The translations under genes and the position numbers were made by a program. A DNA stretch of 64,000 nucleotides from Cunninghamia lanceolata (Eukaryota; Streptophyta; Pinopsida; Cupressales; Cupressaceae), in contig BSBN01000494.1 of NCBI GenBank assembly GCA_027924645.1, forward strand, positions 196,001 to 260,000. Direction: 5' to 3'. Below the pieces are notes generated by a model. It did not search any database. It was not told the DNA's origin and saw nothing but the letters and a program-made list of their open reading frames with translations. This document shows positions 24,801 to 35,339 of the stretch, piece by piece (the stretch's first letter is position 1; the number at the start of each line of letters is the position of its first letter).

Positions 24801-25440
24801 TAGAATTCGACATGAAGATATACCGTTGAATCCAACAAGACAAACCCTGTGAAAGAGAAACCAGAAGAGGATAAGCTAATGCAAAACATTGCAGAAAAAT
24901 GTCAATCGATTGTATCTACGGAGAAGGATAGTCAGAAGAAACTTGACCCTTTATTGATGTAAAGGAGGATGATGATAATGACAATGATGATGCCATTATT
25001 TTCTCTGGAAAGAAGAAGGCCAGAGGTAAGAAAAATGCAGAAGATGGGGAAGGAGGTAAATCAGTGGACAATTCTACATCAAAGGAAACACATGAGGACA
25101 ACAAAGTGGATGATGTGATTCAATTTACAGAAAAAAAAGGCAAAAAGAAGACAATAGAAGGCAATGCAAATGCTGATGCAAATAATGATGTCTTCATGAA
25201 TGACGAGGGTCAAAAGCAAGGAGGACCTGAAATTTAGTTGCATCTAAGAAGCAAAAACCCAAGAAGAAAAACCCAAGGAGGTTAAAGGAAAGGCTTTGGT
25301 AAAAAAGGAAAGGTAGGAAAGGTAGGAAAGGTTGGCAAGATCAAAAGAAGAGGAAGAGCAATGTAAAAGGTCAAGTACAGGAAGAAAAAAAGGGGAGAGT
25401 GAAAAGCTTCAGAAGAAGAAGGCAAAGGGCAAATGTTAGG
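24800..25440 (+). pseudogene. S2 charged Lys/Glu/Asp-rich region
   Basis: Decayed coding-like sequence of low complexity rich in Lys, Glu and Asp (for example KKARGKKNAEDGEGGK around 25010-25060, and GKKKTIEG). It holds repeats of AGGAAAGGT near 25300-25340. Composition resembles the middle of the long S3 frame, but I cannot show homology. It occupies the place of reverse transcriptase and RNase H. Confidence 0.45.
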
Positions 25441-25799
25441 GGTTAATGAGAGAGCAGTTCCCTGCCAAAAGTTAGGGGTTATTACCCCTCCTGCTCTAAA
25501 CTAAGATGCACAAGAGTGCATCAGTCCGGTGGTGCTTAGAGTCCCTTCTCCAGATCCGGATTGATGTTTTTAGGGCTACTTCTCAGGGGGAGTAGTCAGA
25601 GAGTTCAGAAGAGATTGGATCAGAGAAGAAGAGTGCAAGTATGTGCCCTTTGCCATTGATGCTAAAGGGGGAGAGAAATCATGTGAAAAACTTAGAGAGA
25701 AAGAGTGTAGATGTGTAAAAAGATAGGGGGAGAATCTTGTCTTGATGGTTGTTGCAATTTTTCACATCATATGTTGCCATCAATGACAAAGGGGGAGAT
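25440..25799 (+). promoter_or_regulatory. S2 end of pol and 3' spacer with repeated purine tracts
   Basis: The S1-like pol terminus (GVITPPAL followed by TAA at about 25501) reappears here, then the same spacer as in S1, with purine tracts near 25583, 25663, 25723 and directly before the LTR (ACAAAGGGGGAGAT, 25786-25799). A further AGGGGGAG lies near 24749. This shows that the element's 3' end derives from an S1-like autonomous copy. Confidence 0.85.
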
Positions 25800-27317
25800 T
25801 GTTGCAAGTATGTGCCTAATCAGTGTTGTCATTAATGTCAACATATCTTTGTTGTCATTGGTTTCAACTATATCCTATTTTGTTATTTGTTTAAAAGCTT
25901 TATATGTTGATAATAGTGAGAAAATTAGCCCCTCCCAAAGAATCAGAAAGTAAACAATGAATCACAGTGAAGATAGTGAGTTGCATACTGAAGAATAGTC
26001 TAGAAGATTGCTCCGCATTTCTTGCTAACTGAAGATCTTAGTCTGTGGGTTGGAATTTATTTAGAGACATGGCTGAAGATGCTAAATCCTAAATTTGAGC
26101 CTCTGGTATGAAGATTTGAGTGAGCTACATTCACAGAGTAAAACCTGCTTTTTCTAATTATTCATTGGTGCCTGAGAGAAGGTATTTTGGTCTATAGTTA
26201 TAGAGGGAAGTCTAGGATGATGATAAGTGCCTATAATTGTAATGGTTCTTGTTTTGGTGGTTCGCAAGCTATCTTTCTTTTATGACAGTTGAAGATAGTG
26301 AAGTTCATGTGCTCCAGTGTGGGGAATCTCATGGAAAAAGTGGACTGAGTTTGTGTGGTTGCTCTTGGTGATTTCAACGTGCTTGTGGGTACCTCCTAAT
26401 CATGTTCCTACCTTTACATTGATTCACATTGAGGAATTGAGATCGTGTTTGAAGATTAATCCCAGATAAAGTAGCGTTTAACCAGTCTTAGCCTACTTGG
26501 TTAATTCCAGTGATTGCATAGATCCCTTGAAGATTATGGAAGTGTGTTGTGGCATGGAAGATCATGTTTGAGTCCCAGCTAAGGTGTGGCGTGATCCACA
26601 TACATCTATACTACAAATCCTTAGCATAAATTTGTATTAGGTCAAGACCTATTTTGTAAATGTTTGTAATGCTGACCTTGGAGATTGTTCCAATTGTTGA
26701 TGATTGTAATGCCGACCTTGATGATCATTCCAAGGTTGATGAAGTGTACAAATACTTGTAATTGAGTCGTGAAAAAGATCTCCTTGTGTGAAGATGGGCA
26801 GATAAGGAAAGAGGTGGAAAGGCAAAGCAGATAAGAGGAACTATTGTACTTCAGTGTATTAATCTCAAACATGAAGAAGGTGTTGATTTTGGCAGTGAGC
26901 CTGATAGTGAGCTGCTAGTAGGGTTTAATAGCCCTCAAGGTTTAACAATCCTCATTGCAATCTTTCTAGGTTTAGGGTTGAGGCAGTGAGCCTGCTAGAC
27001 CTAGCTGTACTTTATGGCAGTGAGCCAGTATGTTCTAGGCCCGTGGAGTGACCAACCTTGAACATCATTTTCCAAAGATTGTAATATATTTTGAGAGCTA
27101 ATCCTCTCCATAGTTTTTCCCCACCTTGGGGTTTTCCATGTAAAAATTTGGTGTCTCTTGTGTTTAATGTTGCATCTATGTTTAAGTTTCTAATTTCATG
27201 CATTCATTGTTTAATCATAATAACTGTGGACAAGTGATTAATGTTTAAGTGCATAAGTGTTTGAGTTTTTGGTACAACTGATTCACCCCCCTCTCAGTTG
27301 TCTAGTGCATTTCAACA
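25800..27317 (+). repeat. S2 3' LTR
   Basis: 1518 bp, TGTTGCAAGTATGTGCC to TTTCAACA. It contains the block CCTTAGCATAAATTTGTATT that is missing from the S1 5' LTR. The target copy ATTCC follows immediately. Confidence 0.92.
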
Positions 27318-27322
27318 ATTCC

Positions 27323-27430
27323 ATTGTCACATCCTCTAGAGAAGATGTTGGTACCTGAGATTATTTTTCAACTAGAACTTCTAGAGCTATAGAGGGTTCC
27401 ATTGTTTTGAGGCCTACCTTTTTTTTTCAT
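27323..27430 (-). pseudogene. G2 3' open frame, short piece adjoining S2
   Basis: On the minus strand this reads SIALEVLVEK, a stop, then SQVPTSSLEDVTM, and continues across the S2 site into 18578. The same phrase occurs at 32093-32190 (SISLEVLGKKSSQVTTSSPEDM). Match at the protein level is better than at the DNA level, suggesting an internally repeated protein segment that was once under selection. Confidence 0.55.
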
Positions 27431-27540
27431 TTCCATTCATGTGACTATTTACATTACTGTTGCTGATACTTTAATACTTGTGGGACTATTGATCCTGGAT
27501 TCCCGAACTATTAGACTTTATTATGTTAAAGGAAAACTAA

Positions 27541-27793
27541 TTGGGTGATGTTAGATAGATGCTTGTATTAAGAGAAAACAAATTGGGTGATGTTAGATAG
27601 ATGTTTATATTATAGGAAAACTAATTGGGTGATGTTAGATACATGGTTACATTACAGAAAAACTAATTGGGTGATGTTAGATAGATGCTTGTATTACGAG
27701 AAAACAAATTAGGTGATGTTAGATAGATGCTCTATATTAAAGGAAAACTAATTGGGTGATATTAGTTAGAAAATTGTAATGTGATTTCTTTCA
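27541..27793. repeat. 42-bp tandem repeat, about six units
   Basis: Units start with TTGGGTGATGTTAGATA at 27541, 27583, 27625, 27667, 27709 and 27752 (period 42, last step 43). Each ends in an A-rich GAAAACTAA-like stretch. Units differ by a few substitutions. Confidence 0.9.
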
Positions 27794-27799
27794 TACTTA

Positions 27800-30290
27800 A
27801 GAGAACTTGTGATATCTTATGTGAGTGCAAGCTTTAATTTCCATGAGGAACCAAGATCAACTATGTGTATGATGTAATGTTGTAATGTTAATTTGTATGA
27901 GGTTAATTGGGTTAAGTCTACCCTCTTTTAATTTGAATTATGTTATGTGTTGTAAGAATTGTCTTTGAATTACTTTTTTAAATTTTAAATTTTTGGAGAC
28001 CCTTTTCTTGTGTTTTAACTTGACGCTGGGTGTTCTAACTAGGCAAAACTTGACCCTGGGTTATACCCCATGGGTCTAGGGTCCCTTTTGACTTGAGAAA
28101 CCCTTGGTAAACCTCCATATGGTCACCTTAACTTCACACTGAAGTTAAGTGACGAATTTGGAGGCATGGGAGGGATAGGATGAGTGGTACCAACACTCAA
28201 CCCGTCCCTTTTCACTTCCCAAGGTTAGAGATGACTCCAAGATCCACCAATTGTGGAGGACTTGACTTAAAGTCTCTCTTACAATTGGTGAGAGTACCCA
28301 TGGAGTTGTGTGGTCATTGATGAGAGGGAAGGAAGGGGACACATGTGTCACCCTTTCCCTCTTTAACACCCCTTTTCTCTCCCATGTGTTGGAGAGAGGA
28401 CATGTGGTAAGAGGTGAGGGAGACTTTGGGGATGGGTGAGTGACATGTGTCAACACCCATCCCTTGGGACACACTTGTAGTGGGAGGAAGAGTGAGCCAT
28501 TCCTCTAAGCTCATGGATTGGGCTTATTTTAATCTCACTTGGGATAAGGTGAGGGTTGTTGAATTTTTGAGAATTTTAATGGTTTTGAAATTGGTTTTGG
28601 GAGAAAAAGATAGAGGGAATTTGGTGGCTTAGGTTGGAGGAGATTTTGGAGGAGATCTACATCAACTTCTTCCATAATAGGGCTTAAAAAGGTTAGTTTT
28701 CTAGGCTAAGGCCTTCCCCTTGTAATTTAGTTGCTTCCTTGATGCATATGTGTGTGTTTTTCTTTTTTGAGTGTTATTGTTATTGTGGAGAATTTTGGTT
28801 GGGTGTTGTAAGAGCCTCTCCCACTTGGGAGAGAAAGCTCAACAAGTGTGGGGTAGGGGAGGAGTGATCCAAGTCGAGGTCATTACCTTGTTTTGGGATG
28901 TTGAAAGCCTTGAGGACATTTTATGTGATTTTGAGAAAATTGTTATATGGCTTGAGAGCCAAAATATGAATTCATTTAGAAATTTTGTTGACATGTTGGC
29001 TTGAGGCCATGAGAAAAAAATTGTGTTGAGATATTTTGAGGGAGTGGCACTCTAGAGTTGAGTGTGTCCACTCTCCTACCCCTTTGAACTCACCTTGGTT
29101 GAGTTGTGTGTTGTAAATTTCCATGGGTGTAATATTGTGTTTTTGAGATATTTTGTTGTCTTGTTGTGAAGTGGATTTGAGTTCCCTAGGTGTGTGGATG
29201 ACCTCCCTAGCTCGGGGGTGACCCTCTTGTGGGTCTACAGTAGGGAGGAGAGCAAGATGTGTGGTGTTTCTTTCCCTTTTGTGATATGTAGGTTTCATGG
29301 AGCTTAGTGTGAAGTTGAAGAACTTACTTGTCTTGAAAAATATTTTATTTTCCTTTACTCTTAAAGCTCTTGAGGAGAGCTTGGTCTTATTAAGAACTTC
29401 ATCCTTGTTGGTTTTCAAAGAGGAGAACTTCTCTCTCTCTCTCTTGTAAAATTTTGTCTTCTAAGGTTGTGAGAAAACCTCTTCCATTGTATTGATAGTT
29501 TTAGTTTGTTAAATTAAATTTTACCATTTATGAAATGAAGAAGGAAGGAAATTTGTTTTTAAAAGGATATTGATTTTGTATATTTCCTAAAACTTCTATT
29601 AGCAAAGTTGTGATTTAGTTGTTGTGGTAAATAAAGAAAGTTATAATTTGTTGATTTGACTCTTATCATTTAAGTTAAGAGGAATGAAGAAAATTGTTTT
29701 ATAATCCAATTCTATTGTTTGTAAATTTTAAATTTGCCAAATAGTAAAGTTGTGGGTTCAATTTTTAGTTAAACAAGAAAGTTTGTAATTTAGTTCTATG
29801 AAAAAGAGAATCTGTTGTTGATATGAATTTGGTAGTGTTTATTTATTTGCAATGTTCATCCCTTAAAAATACAAAAGTTTATAACATTCCAATGAAATTA
29901 TTTTAAAATGAGTTATTGCCTTGAAGTAGAAATGATTTAAAAAAAAACAAAATAGATTTATTTATCCATGTGATATGGTAGAAAAAGAAATTTTAATTTT
30001 ATCTTAGAGGTGCATTTGAAAACATATATAGTATGTAAATCAAATATATACTGATTTATTTATTCTACCTTACAAAATTAATTGACAGTAATAACTATAT
30101 ATATATAGTTATATTATATAAATATATAAATATTCTGTATATATATACAGTTATTTGTTTTATTAATGAAACTGTGAATTATGTTAGATTGAGTAGTTGC
30201 TGGGTATATATATATATAGATATATATAGATTTTAATAAATAAAATTTAATGAGGAATTAGATTTACATATCGCAGTACGGGGAATTTTT
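27800..30290. other. Unassigned stretch, no gene recognised
   Basis: About 28.1-29.4 kb is less AT-rich, with G-rich minisatellite-like text (GGGATGGGTGAG, AGGTGAGGGAG). Short open frames exist on both strands without any domain I recognise. A CT microsatellite lies at about 29431-29445. From 29.5 kb it turns very AT-rich, with TA-repeat palindromes, such as one at about 30136-30151 (CTGTATATATATACAG). Possibly part of an insertion into the G2 3' region between about 27.43 and 32.09 kb, but no matching ends were found. Confidence 0.5.
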
Positions 30291-30296
30291 AAATGC

Positions 30297-30660
30297 TGTG
30301 GGATGTGGGTGGGGGCTCCGCCCCCTCCCCACACTCCCCGTTATCCCTTTAACCCTTGCGGGCTACATCCTCCCTGCACCTCGCTTTCACCCTGCGACTA
30401 ACTCCAAACCGCCGCCAAGCTACCACCGCCAAGCTACCACTGCCAAGCTACCACCGCCACCCGATACCTTCTCTGCGGCCTCCTTCACTGTGGATCTCCC
30501 CTTGCCCTCCGCCGCCAGTGTTCTCTGCCCCGCTCTCACTGCGATCACCACCACTGTCTCCCGACCTCCACCCATCCTCTGTGCCCCCTCCACACAGCAT
30601 CAACACTCTACAGCCAGCCACTAGTCCACCGCCGCCATTCCTCTCAACCCTGCAAATCAA
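30297..30660. other. GC-rich island in AT-rich surroundings
   Basis: About 360 bp of C-rich sequence beginning GGGGGCTCCGCCCCC, with a 14-bp repeat CGCCAAGCTACCAC at 30413, 30427 and 30441. Open frames exist on both strands (108 and 121 codons +, 72 codons -), but they are Pro/Ser-rich low-complexity readings without a domain, so I do not call a gene. The boundary to TA-repeat DNA is abrupt on the left. Confidence 0.6.
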
Positions 30661-31295
30661 AAACAAACAAACAAGAAATTTTGTTAGGGTTCATCCAATA
30701 GGTTTCACCAAAAAGATTTAGGGCTTCACCTCTTTTTAAAATTAAAAAAAAATACAAAAGTAATGTATAGTCATATTTATATAAGAAAAAAAAATAACAA
30801 TTATTTTATATATATATATATTCTAATTATAGGAGAATGTGTTTTGGGGTTTAGCAATTTTCACAAATGAAATACCAAGAAAACGAAAAGAAAAATATAC
30901 ATATATGTAATTAAAAAAAAACCTAGTGTTGTAAATACAAATAGCATATATATATATATATATGTGTGTGTGTGTATTTATAACTTCACATTTATTTTCT
31001 TAAGCCATCATATGCATTTCATATGTGGCTATTTTAACCCAACCTGTAATTTGAGAAAACATCCAATTGAGAAAAATGAGAGAAAAAGAGAAAGAAAGAT
31101 AAAAGTAAAAACAAAGAGGAGAAAATGCGTGGCTTTTCAGAAATAGGGCTAAGAGTACTAATTGAGATTTAATAATCCTTTAATCATGATTGGGGGTAAT
31201 TTAATTAACAAAATTAATTCAAGCATTGAATTAAACCTAGAGCGGAAACCTAGTGGACTTCATCAAATGAAGTTAGTAAGTCCTGTTTACGTGAT

Positions 31296-31484
31296 CTGAT
31301 CTACCAAGAAATTAGGAATAATGAAAAGGATGAAGAGATAACTCTGATCAATAGAGAACTGATCTACCAAGAAATTAGGAATAATGAAAAGGATGCAGAG
31401 ATAACTTTGATCGATAGAGAACTGATCTACCAAGAAATTAGGAATAATGTAAAAGATGCAATGATAACTCTGATTGATAGAGAA
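31296..31484. repeat. 63-bp tandem repeat, three units
   Basis: Units begin CTGATCTACCAAGAAATTAG at 31296, 31359 and 31422. The third is the most diverged. Because 63 is a multiple of three, the minus strand shows an apparently periodic protein, which I regard as a by-product. Confidence 0.92.
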
Positions 31485-31518
31485 CATGAAAGAGAGCAAA
31501 TTAAAATTAAATTTTAGA

Positions 31519-31665
31519 GAAACAGGAAGGAGAACAAATGATTGGGCTTTGTTGAAAAATGTTTAAAATTTAGGAAACGTGAAGGAGAACAGATAAATAT
31601 TAAATTTAAGAAAACGTGAAGGAGAGCAAATGATAGGACTTTGTTGAAAAATGTTCAATTAACTC
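31519..31665. repeat. Two-copy direct repeat, period about 92 bp
   Basis: GGAGAACAAATGATTGGGCT and GGAGAGCAAATGATAGGACT are each followed by TTGTTGAAAAATGTT. This is immediately downstream of the 63-bp array. Confidence 0.7.
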
Positions 31666-32020
31666 AATCAATTGTAATTCCAATGTAATTAGTGTGTTAT
31701 AAGATATTTATTAACCCTATTAGGAAACCTTGTGATTAAAATTAGTGTTAGTGCAATAAACCTACTCATGCCCGCGAGGCGTTATGTTGCTGGATTTTCC
31801 TAGAATTTAGGGTTTAGTAGGTTAGTGAGTTTAACCCTTGTAACAATGTTATCCGCATCGTGAAGACCCCCTTGTTGGCCTTCTTGTGATTAGTATGCAC
31901 ATGTGTACGTATTACCCCTCTGACAATTGTATCGTTTACACCTTAAGCATACACCACCGAGCACACTTACATGTGCAAGGGGGTTTCTAGGGAAGCGTGG
32001 GAAAATTTTTGATATTGTGT

Positions 32021-32097
32021 GTCATGACCACATGACAAATGTGGACATGACATGTGTGTTGCATGTTGTGACCACATGGGAAATGTGGTCATGACAA
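32021..32097. repeat. Pair of short hairpins
   Basis: GTCATGACCACAT pairs with ATGTGGACATGAC (32021-32051); GACCACAT (32070-32077) pairs perfectly with ATGTGGTC (32083-32090). The second is a diverged tandem copy of the first. They lie at the edge of the block similar to 27323-27420. Confidence 0.6.
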
Positions 32098-33340
32098 TTG
32101 TCATATCTTCTGGAGAAGATGTTGTCACTTGTGAGGATTTTTTACCCAGAACTTCTAGAGATATGGAAGGTTTCGTTTGGGTTTATAATGACATATGTGT
32201 GCTTTTTTCATGTAAGCTCTCTTGTTATTCCTACACATGAGGTAAAAATAGAGCTAGAGGCAGCTTCTGTAGCCAGTCATTTGCTCCTCCGAAGAGGAGG
32301 GGGCCTTTGTAATGTTCATTTAGTCCTTTTTCTTTTTGCCACAGATGGTTCTGTTTCCTTTTACTCATCTAAAAAATTACTTTAATTTTCTCCTTTGAAA
32401 CAAGACTCTTCTCTAGTAATGAATTATTCAAAGTTTGTGCCGACAACTCAGGTGGATGAGTTGGTGGTTGGGAAAGGCCCTCTAGAAATTCCCACACCCT
32501 TGGGGAGGCTTGAACCTCTAAAACCTCCTGTACCCTTGGGGAGGTTTGAACCTTTGGAACTTCTTGTTCCACTTTTGGAGTTACTTCCTTTTGTAGCTAG
32601 GGTTGCATCCCCAGAAGCTTCTCCTCTCTCTAGGTTTTGTTCTTTCTTTTTATTTTTAATCTTTTGCATAAATTTCAACCATTCTTTTCATTTTTATGAT
32701 GCTTCAAAATCTAATGTTTACATAACAGGGTAATGAGTCCATGAATTCTTTAGGGTTCCCATTCCCTTTTTGTGCTTTTCTATCATGACTTTCAAGGAAT
32801 CAAATAGGTAAGCAGGTAGGTTGATTTTCATTTTAGCATTCCCAGCCCCATGGCATGGGTGGGTCAGCATTCAATATGCTAGACCCACAACTGTGTCGAA
32901 TTGCCCCTTACAGGTGAAAAACCTCATTATCCATGGTACTACATACTTCTAAGGTTCAAAAATGGTGTCCCTATTGATTTTTTTATTAAACCCCTTTTTC
33001 CCTACTATAATTTGAGGAAGGGGTTCACCTTCTTATGCAAACTTGTCTAGCATTTCTTGGTAGGTAAGGTGTTTTTCATGAAATAGATCAATGCCTTTAG
33101 TAGGAATTCCAGATAATTAAGAAAGGATTTTGGTACTAACCTTAATGTTTTTGTCCATAGACCATGGAGTGGTTGTCAAAGAAGTTTTGTACAAATTCTT
33201 CCACTAAATCTATATTATATCCCTCAAACTTCTGATAGAAAATTCAACCATCTAGCTGCTTCAAACATGTATACTATTGGTTGGCCCACCAATAGATTGT
33301 CAACAAAATATTGTTTTGCCTTCCTCTTAATTACCAATGT
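32093..33340 (-). pseudogene. G2 3' open frame, proximal part (unrecognised)
   Basis: Minus-strand coding-like sequence with stops and frame changes. It begins with a segment reading QYFVDNLLVGQPIVYMFEAA (about 33.33-33.23 kb), then decayed sequence, then a 76-codon hydrophilic open stretch 32448-32678 with repeated SSLPKG/SNLPKG phrases, then the repeated LEVLGKKSSQVTTSSPEDM segment ending at 32093. Position downstream of the G2 integrase and the shared motif with 27.3-27.4 kb suggest one long G2 3' frame. No domain known to me is visible. Confidence 0.45.
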
Positions 33341-33599
33341 GACCTGTTTGATTGACTAAAGAAAAGAGAGATGCTGGTGCAGAGAAAATTTTGTATCATT
33401 GTTTGAAGGACTTAATACACAAATGGTTTCAGTAGGCAACAAGGGAGGTAGGTTGGGAAATTTGAAACACACAAGCAACATAATGGTGACTGAATAGATT
33501 TTAGCATTAATGATTTCACATACATTTTCATAATGGTTATTCATGCGACAGTTAATTTGCCTACTTTTTTGTCTATCGGGAAATAGTTTCATCATTACT

Positions 33600-34032
33600 A
33601 AATGGTTATTTATTATTGGCTATAGATTATTTTGATTACATGATATAAATTATTATTTTCCTACTTAAGAATGACATACATGCCTATTATTATTGATGAC
33701 ATGGATCAAAATTTCTATGTTGCAAAATGTGTGACATGTCAAAATCATTTTTTTAGGATAAAAGGTTCCAAGCACCTAATATATATATATATAGAAAAAA
33801 TAAATACAAGGTATTTTTAATAGTTACAAAATGGTTATTTATTATTGGCTACAGATTATTTTGATTACACGATATAAATTATTATTTTCCTACTTAAGAA
33901 TGACATAAATACCTATTATTATTGATGACGTGGATCAAAATTTCTATGCTGCGAAATGTGTGACATGTCAAAATCATTTTTTTAGGATAAAAGGTTCCAA
34001 GCACCTAATATAAATAGAAAAAATAAATACAA
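33600..34032. repeat. 229-bp tandem duplication
   Basis: AAATGGTTATTTATTATTGG begins at 33600 and 33829; both copies continue through ATTATTGATGACRTGGATC to AGCACCTAATATA and AGAAAAAATAAATACAA. They are nearly identical apart from a longer TA run in the first copy, so the duplication is younger than most events here. Confidence 0.9.
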
Positions 34033-34034
34033 AG

Positions 34035-35335
34035 TTGAGTATATTAGGAATCAGGATCCAAGCATTTCTTTGCATACAAAATACTAAAGCATCTATGTAA
34101 CTTATAACTATGCTAATACAGATAAAAGCATACTATAGATATCATAACTATCTATATAGCAGTACTATTACATAGCAACATCATATACTTTATTCAGGAT
34201 GCTCATTGATATTGATCAACATAATAAACCAAGAAACTTCATTGTTGTTATCAACATTATCTTCCTTTGGTAGATTCTGAACTAGAGGAGGTGTTTGCTG
34301 TGGAGGCTGATGTTGAATAAGAAACAACAAGGAGTGGAACACTTCAATTTTCTTTGCCCTTTCTTGCCTGATTTACATCATGTGAGAACGAAGGGAGTTG
34401 TTGACTGTGACTTTGCATGCATTTTGTAATCCGTGGATTAGTGTCTTGTACACACAATTGAAGGGTGGAGAATACTGTACTTCATAGCACTTGAACAAAC
34501 CCCCAATTAAAGCTCAGGAATTAGACATGTGAATGCCTCATTAACATGCTCCACTATGAACATATATTCATGGACATAATTAAAAAGTAACCGCTTCACC
34601 ATGTTTGTATCTTGGAGTAAATCCATAGAATTTGATAAGAAAGCTGAGAGAATCTAAGATGGGTAGATGATGCTCGGCCAAGACTTCAACAAATCTCTGC
34701 CTGTGACATCACAAATGGCTTCCTCCTCTTCAACATTATCTAACTTGAAAACAATCCCCAATGTCTCTGTCTTGAAACCTCCATTTATCGATAGTTCCTA
34801 TTTTTACATAGGAGAGAAAAGACATTTGTTTATCAAAATCTCCATGCTTGAGAAAAACCTTCATGCCCAAATAGAGACAAAGAAGGCATATTAATAGTTG
34901 AAGTGAAGCCAAGGAATGATGAAGAAATCTTTTTCACTGGATTTGCCACAATTAATCAGTAACCAAAATATTTAATAACAGATCAAAATGTATTCTTGGT
35001 ACTAGATAATAAATTTTGGCATGCAACAATAACACTACTCAAGGTAGTAAAGATATGAATGAAAAGGATTAGTGCCCTAAACATTAATCTTACATGAGCT
35101 TGCATCCAACTTTGAACACAAGCTTGTATGAAGCAAAAATTGATTGCTGATGAATGCTAATGTGTATTGGTCCATGTGAGTACCTTTGAAAATACCTTCA
35201 CTCACCCACAATCCTTTGTGATATATACACATATAAGGTAAATAATTTGAGATGTCATCCACATCGATTACAAATATGCATGCAATAAAATATTAGTACT
35301 AAAAACATAACCATTTAATCATACAATTTTTTCTC
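34035..35335 (-). other. Decayed, possibly coding stretch between the 229-bp repeat and LINE; no domain seen
   Basis: Minus-strand text such as NVEEEEAICDVTGRDLLKSW followed by MDLLQDTNMVKRLLFNYVHE (34.73-34.57 kb) and a 61-codon open stretch at 35077-35262 look like old coding sequence broken by stops. It may be the LINE 3' region or G2. I cannot place the LINE poly(A) end here: no clear T-rich run with a target copy was found. Confidence 0.35.
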
Positions 35336-35339
35336 TTTC

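Larger units (their letters stand above)
18579..27317 (+). mobile_element. S2: Sirevirus-like non-autonomous, chimeric copia element inserted in G2
   Basis: The outer ends are TGTTGCAAGTAT (18579) and TTTCAACA (27317), flanked by a perfect 5-bp target duplication ATTCC (18574-18578 and 27318-27322). The LTRs are of the S1 family. The 5' side carries three tandem LTR units, two of them truncated. The interior has protease and integrase remnants, then a gag-type coiled coil and zinc knuckles, a charged region, and the last few codons of an S1-like pol with the multi-purine-tract spacer. Reverse transcriptase and RNase H are absent, so S2 must have relied on another element to move, unless it rearranged after insertion. 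Confidence 0.92.

Noticed and set aside
28145..28474. 109-codon minus-strand frame
   Set aside because: Open by composition; no recognised motif and the region is repetitive G/T-rich text.
30298..30721. Overlapping Pro-rich frames of 108 and 121 codons
   Set aside because: Low-complexity translation of a C-rich island, open in several frames at once; no domain.
31287..31499. 70-codon periodic frame on the minus strand
   Set aside because: A by-product of the 63-bp tandem repeat; very hydrophobic and without start context.
32448..32733. 112-codon + strand frame with repeated PLGRFEPLE phrases
   Set aside because: The strand opposite to G2 coding; the repeated phrase arises from the minus-strand LPKG repeats.
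27541..34032. Tandem arrays as a possible CRISPR array or satellite
   Set aside because: Units are contiguous without unique spacers, few in number and in plant nuclear DNA.
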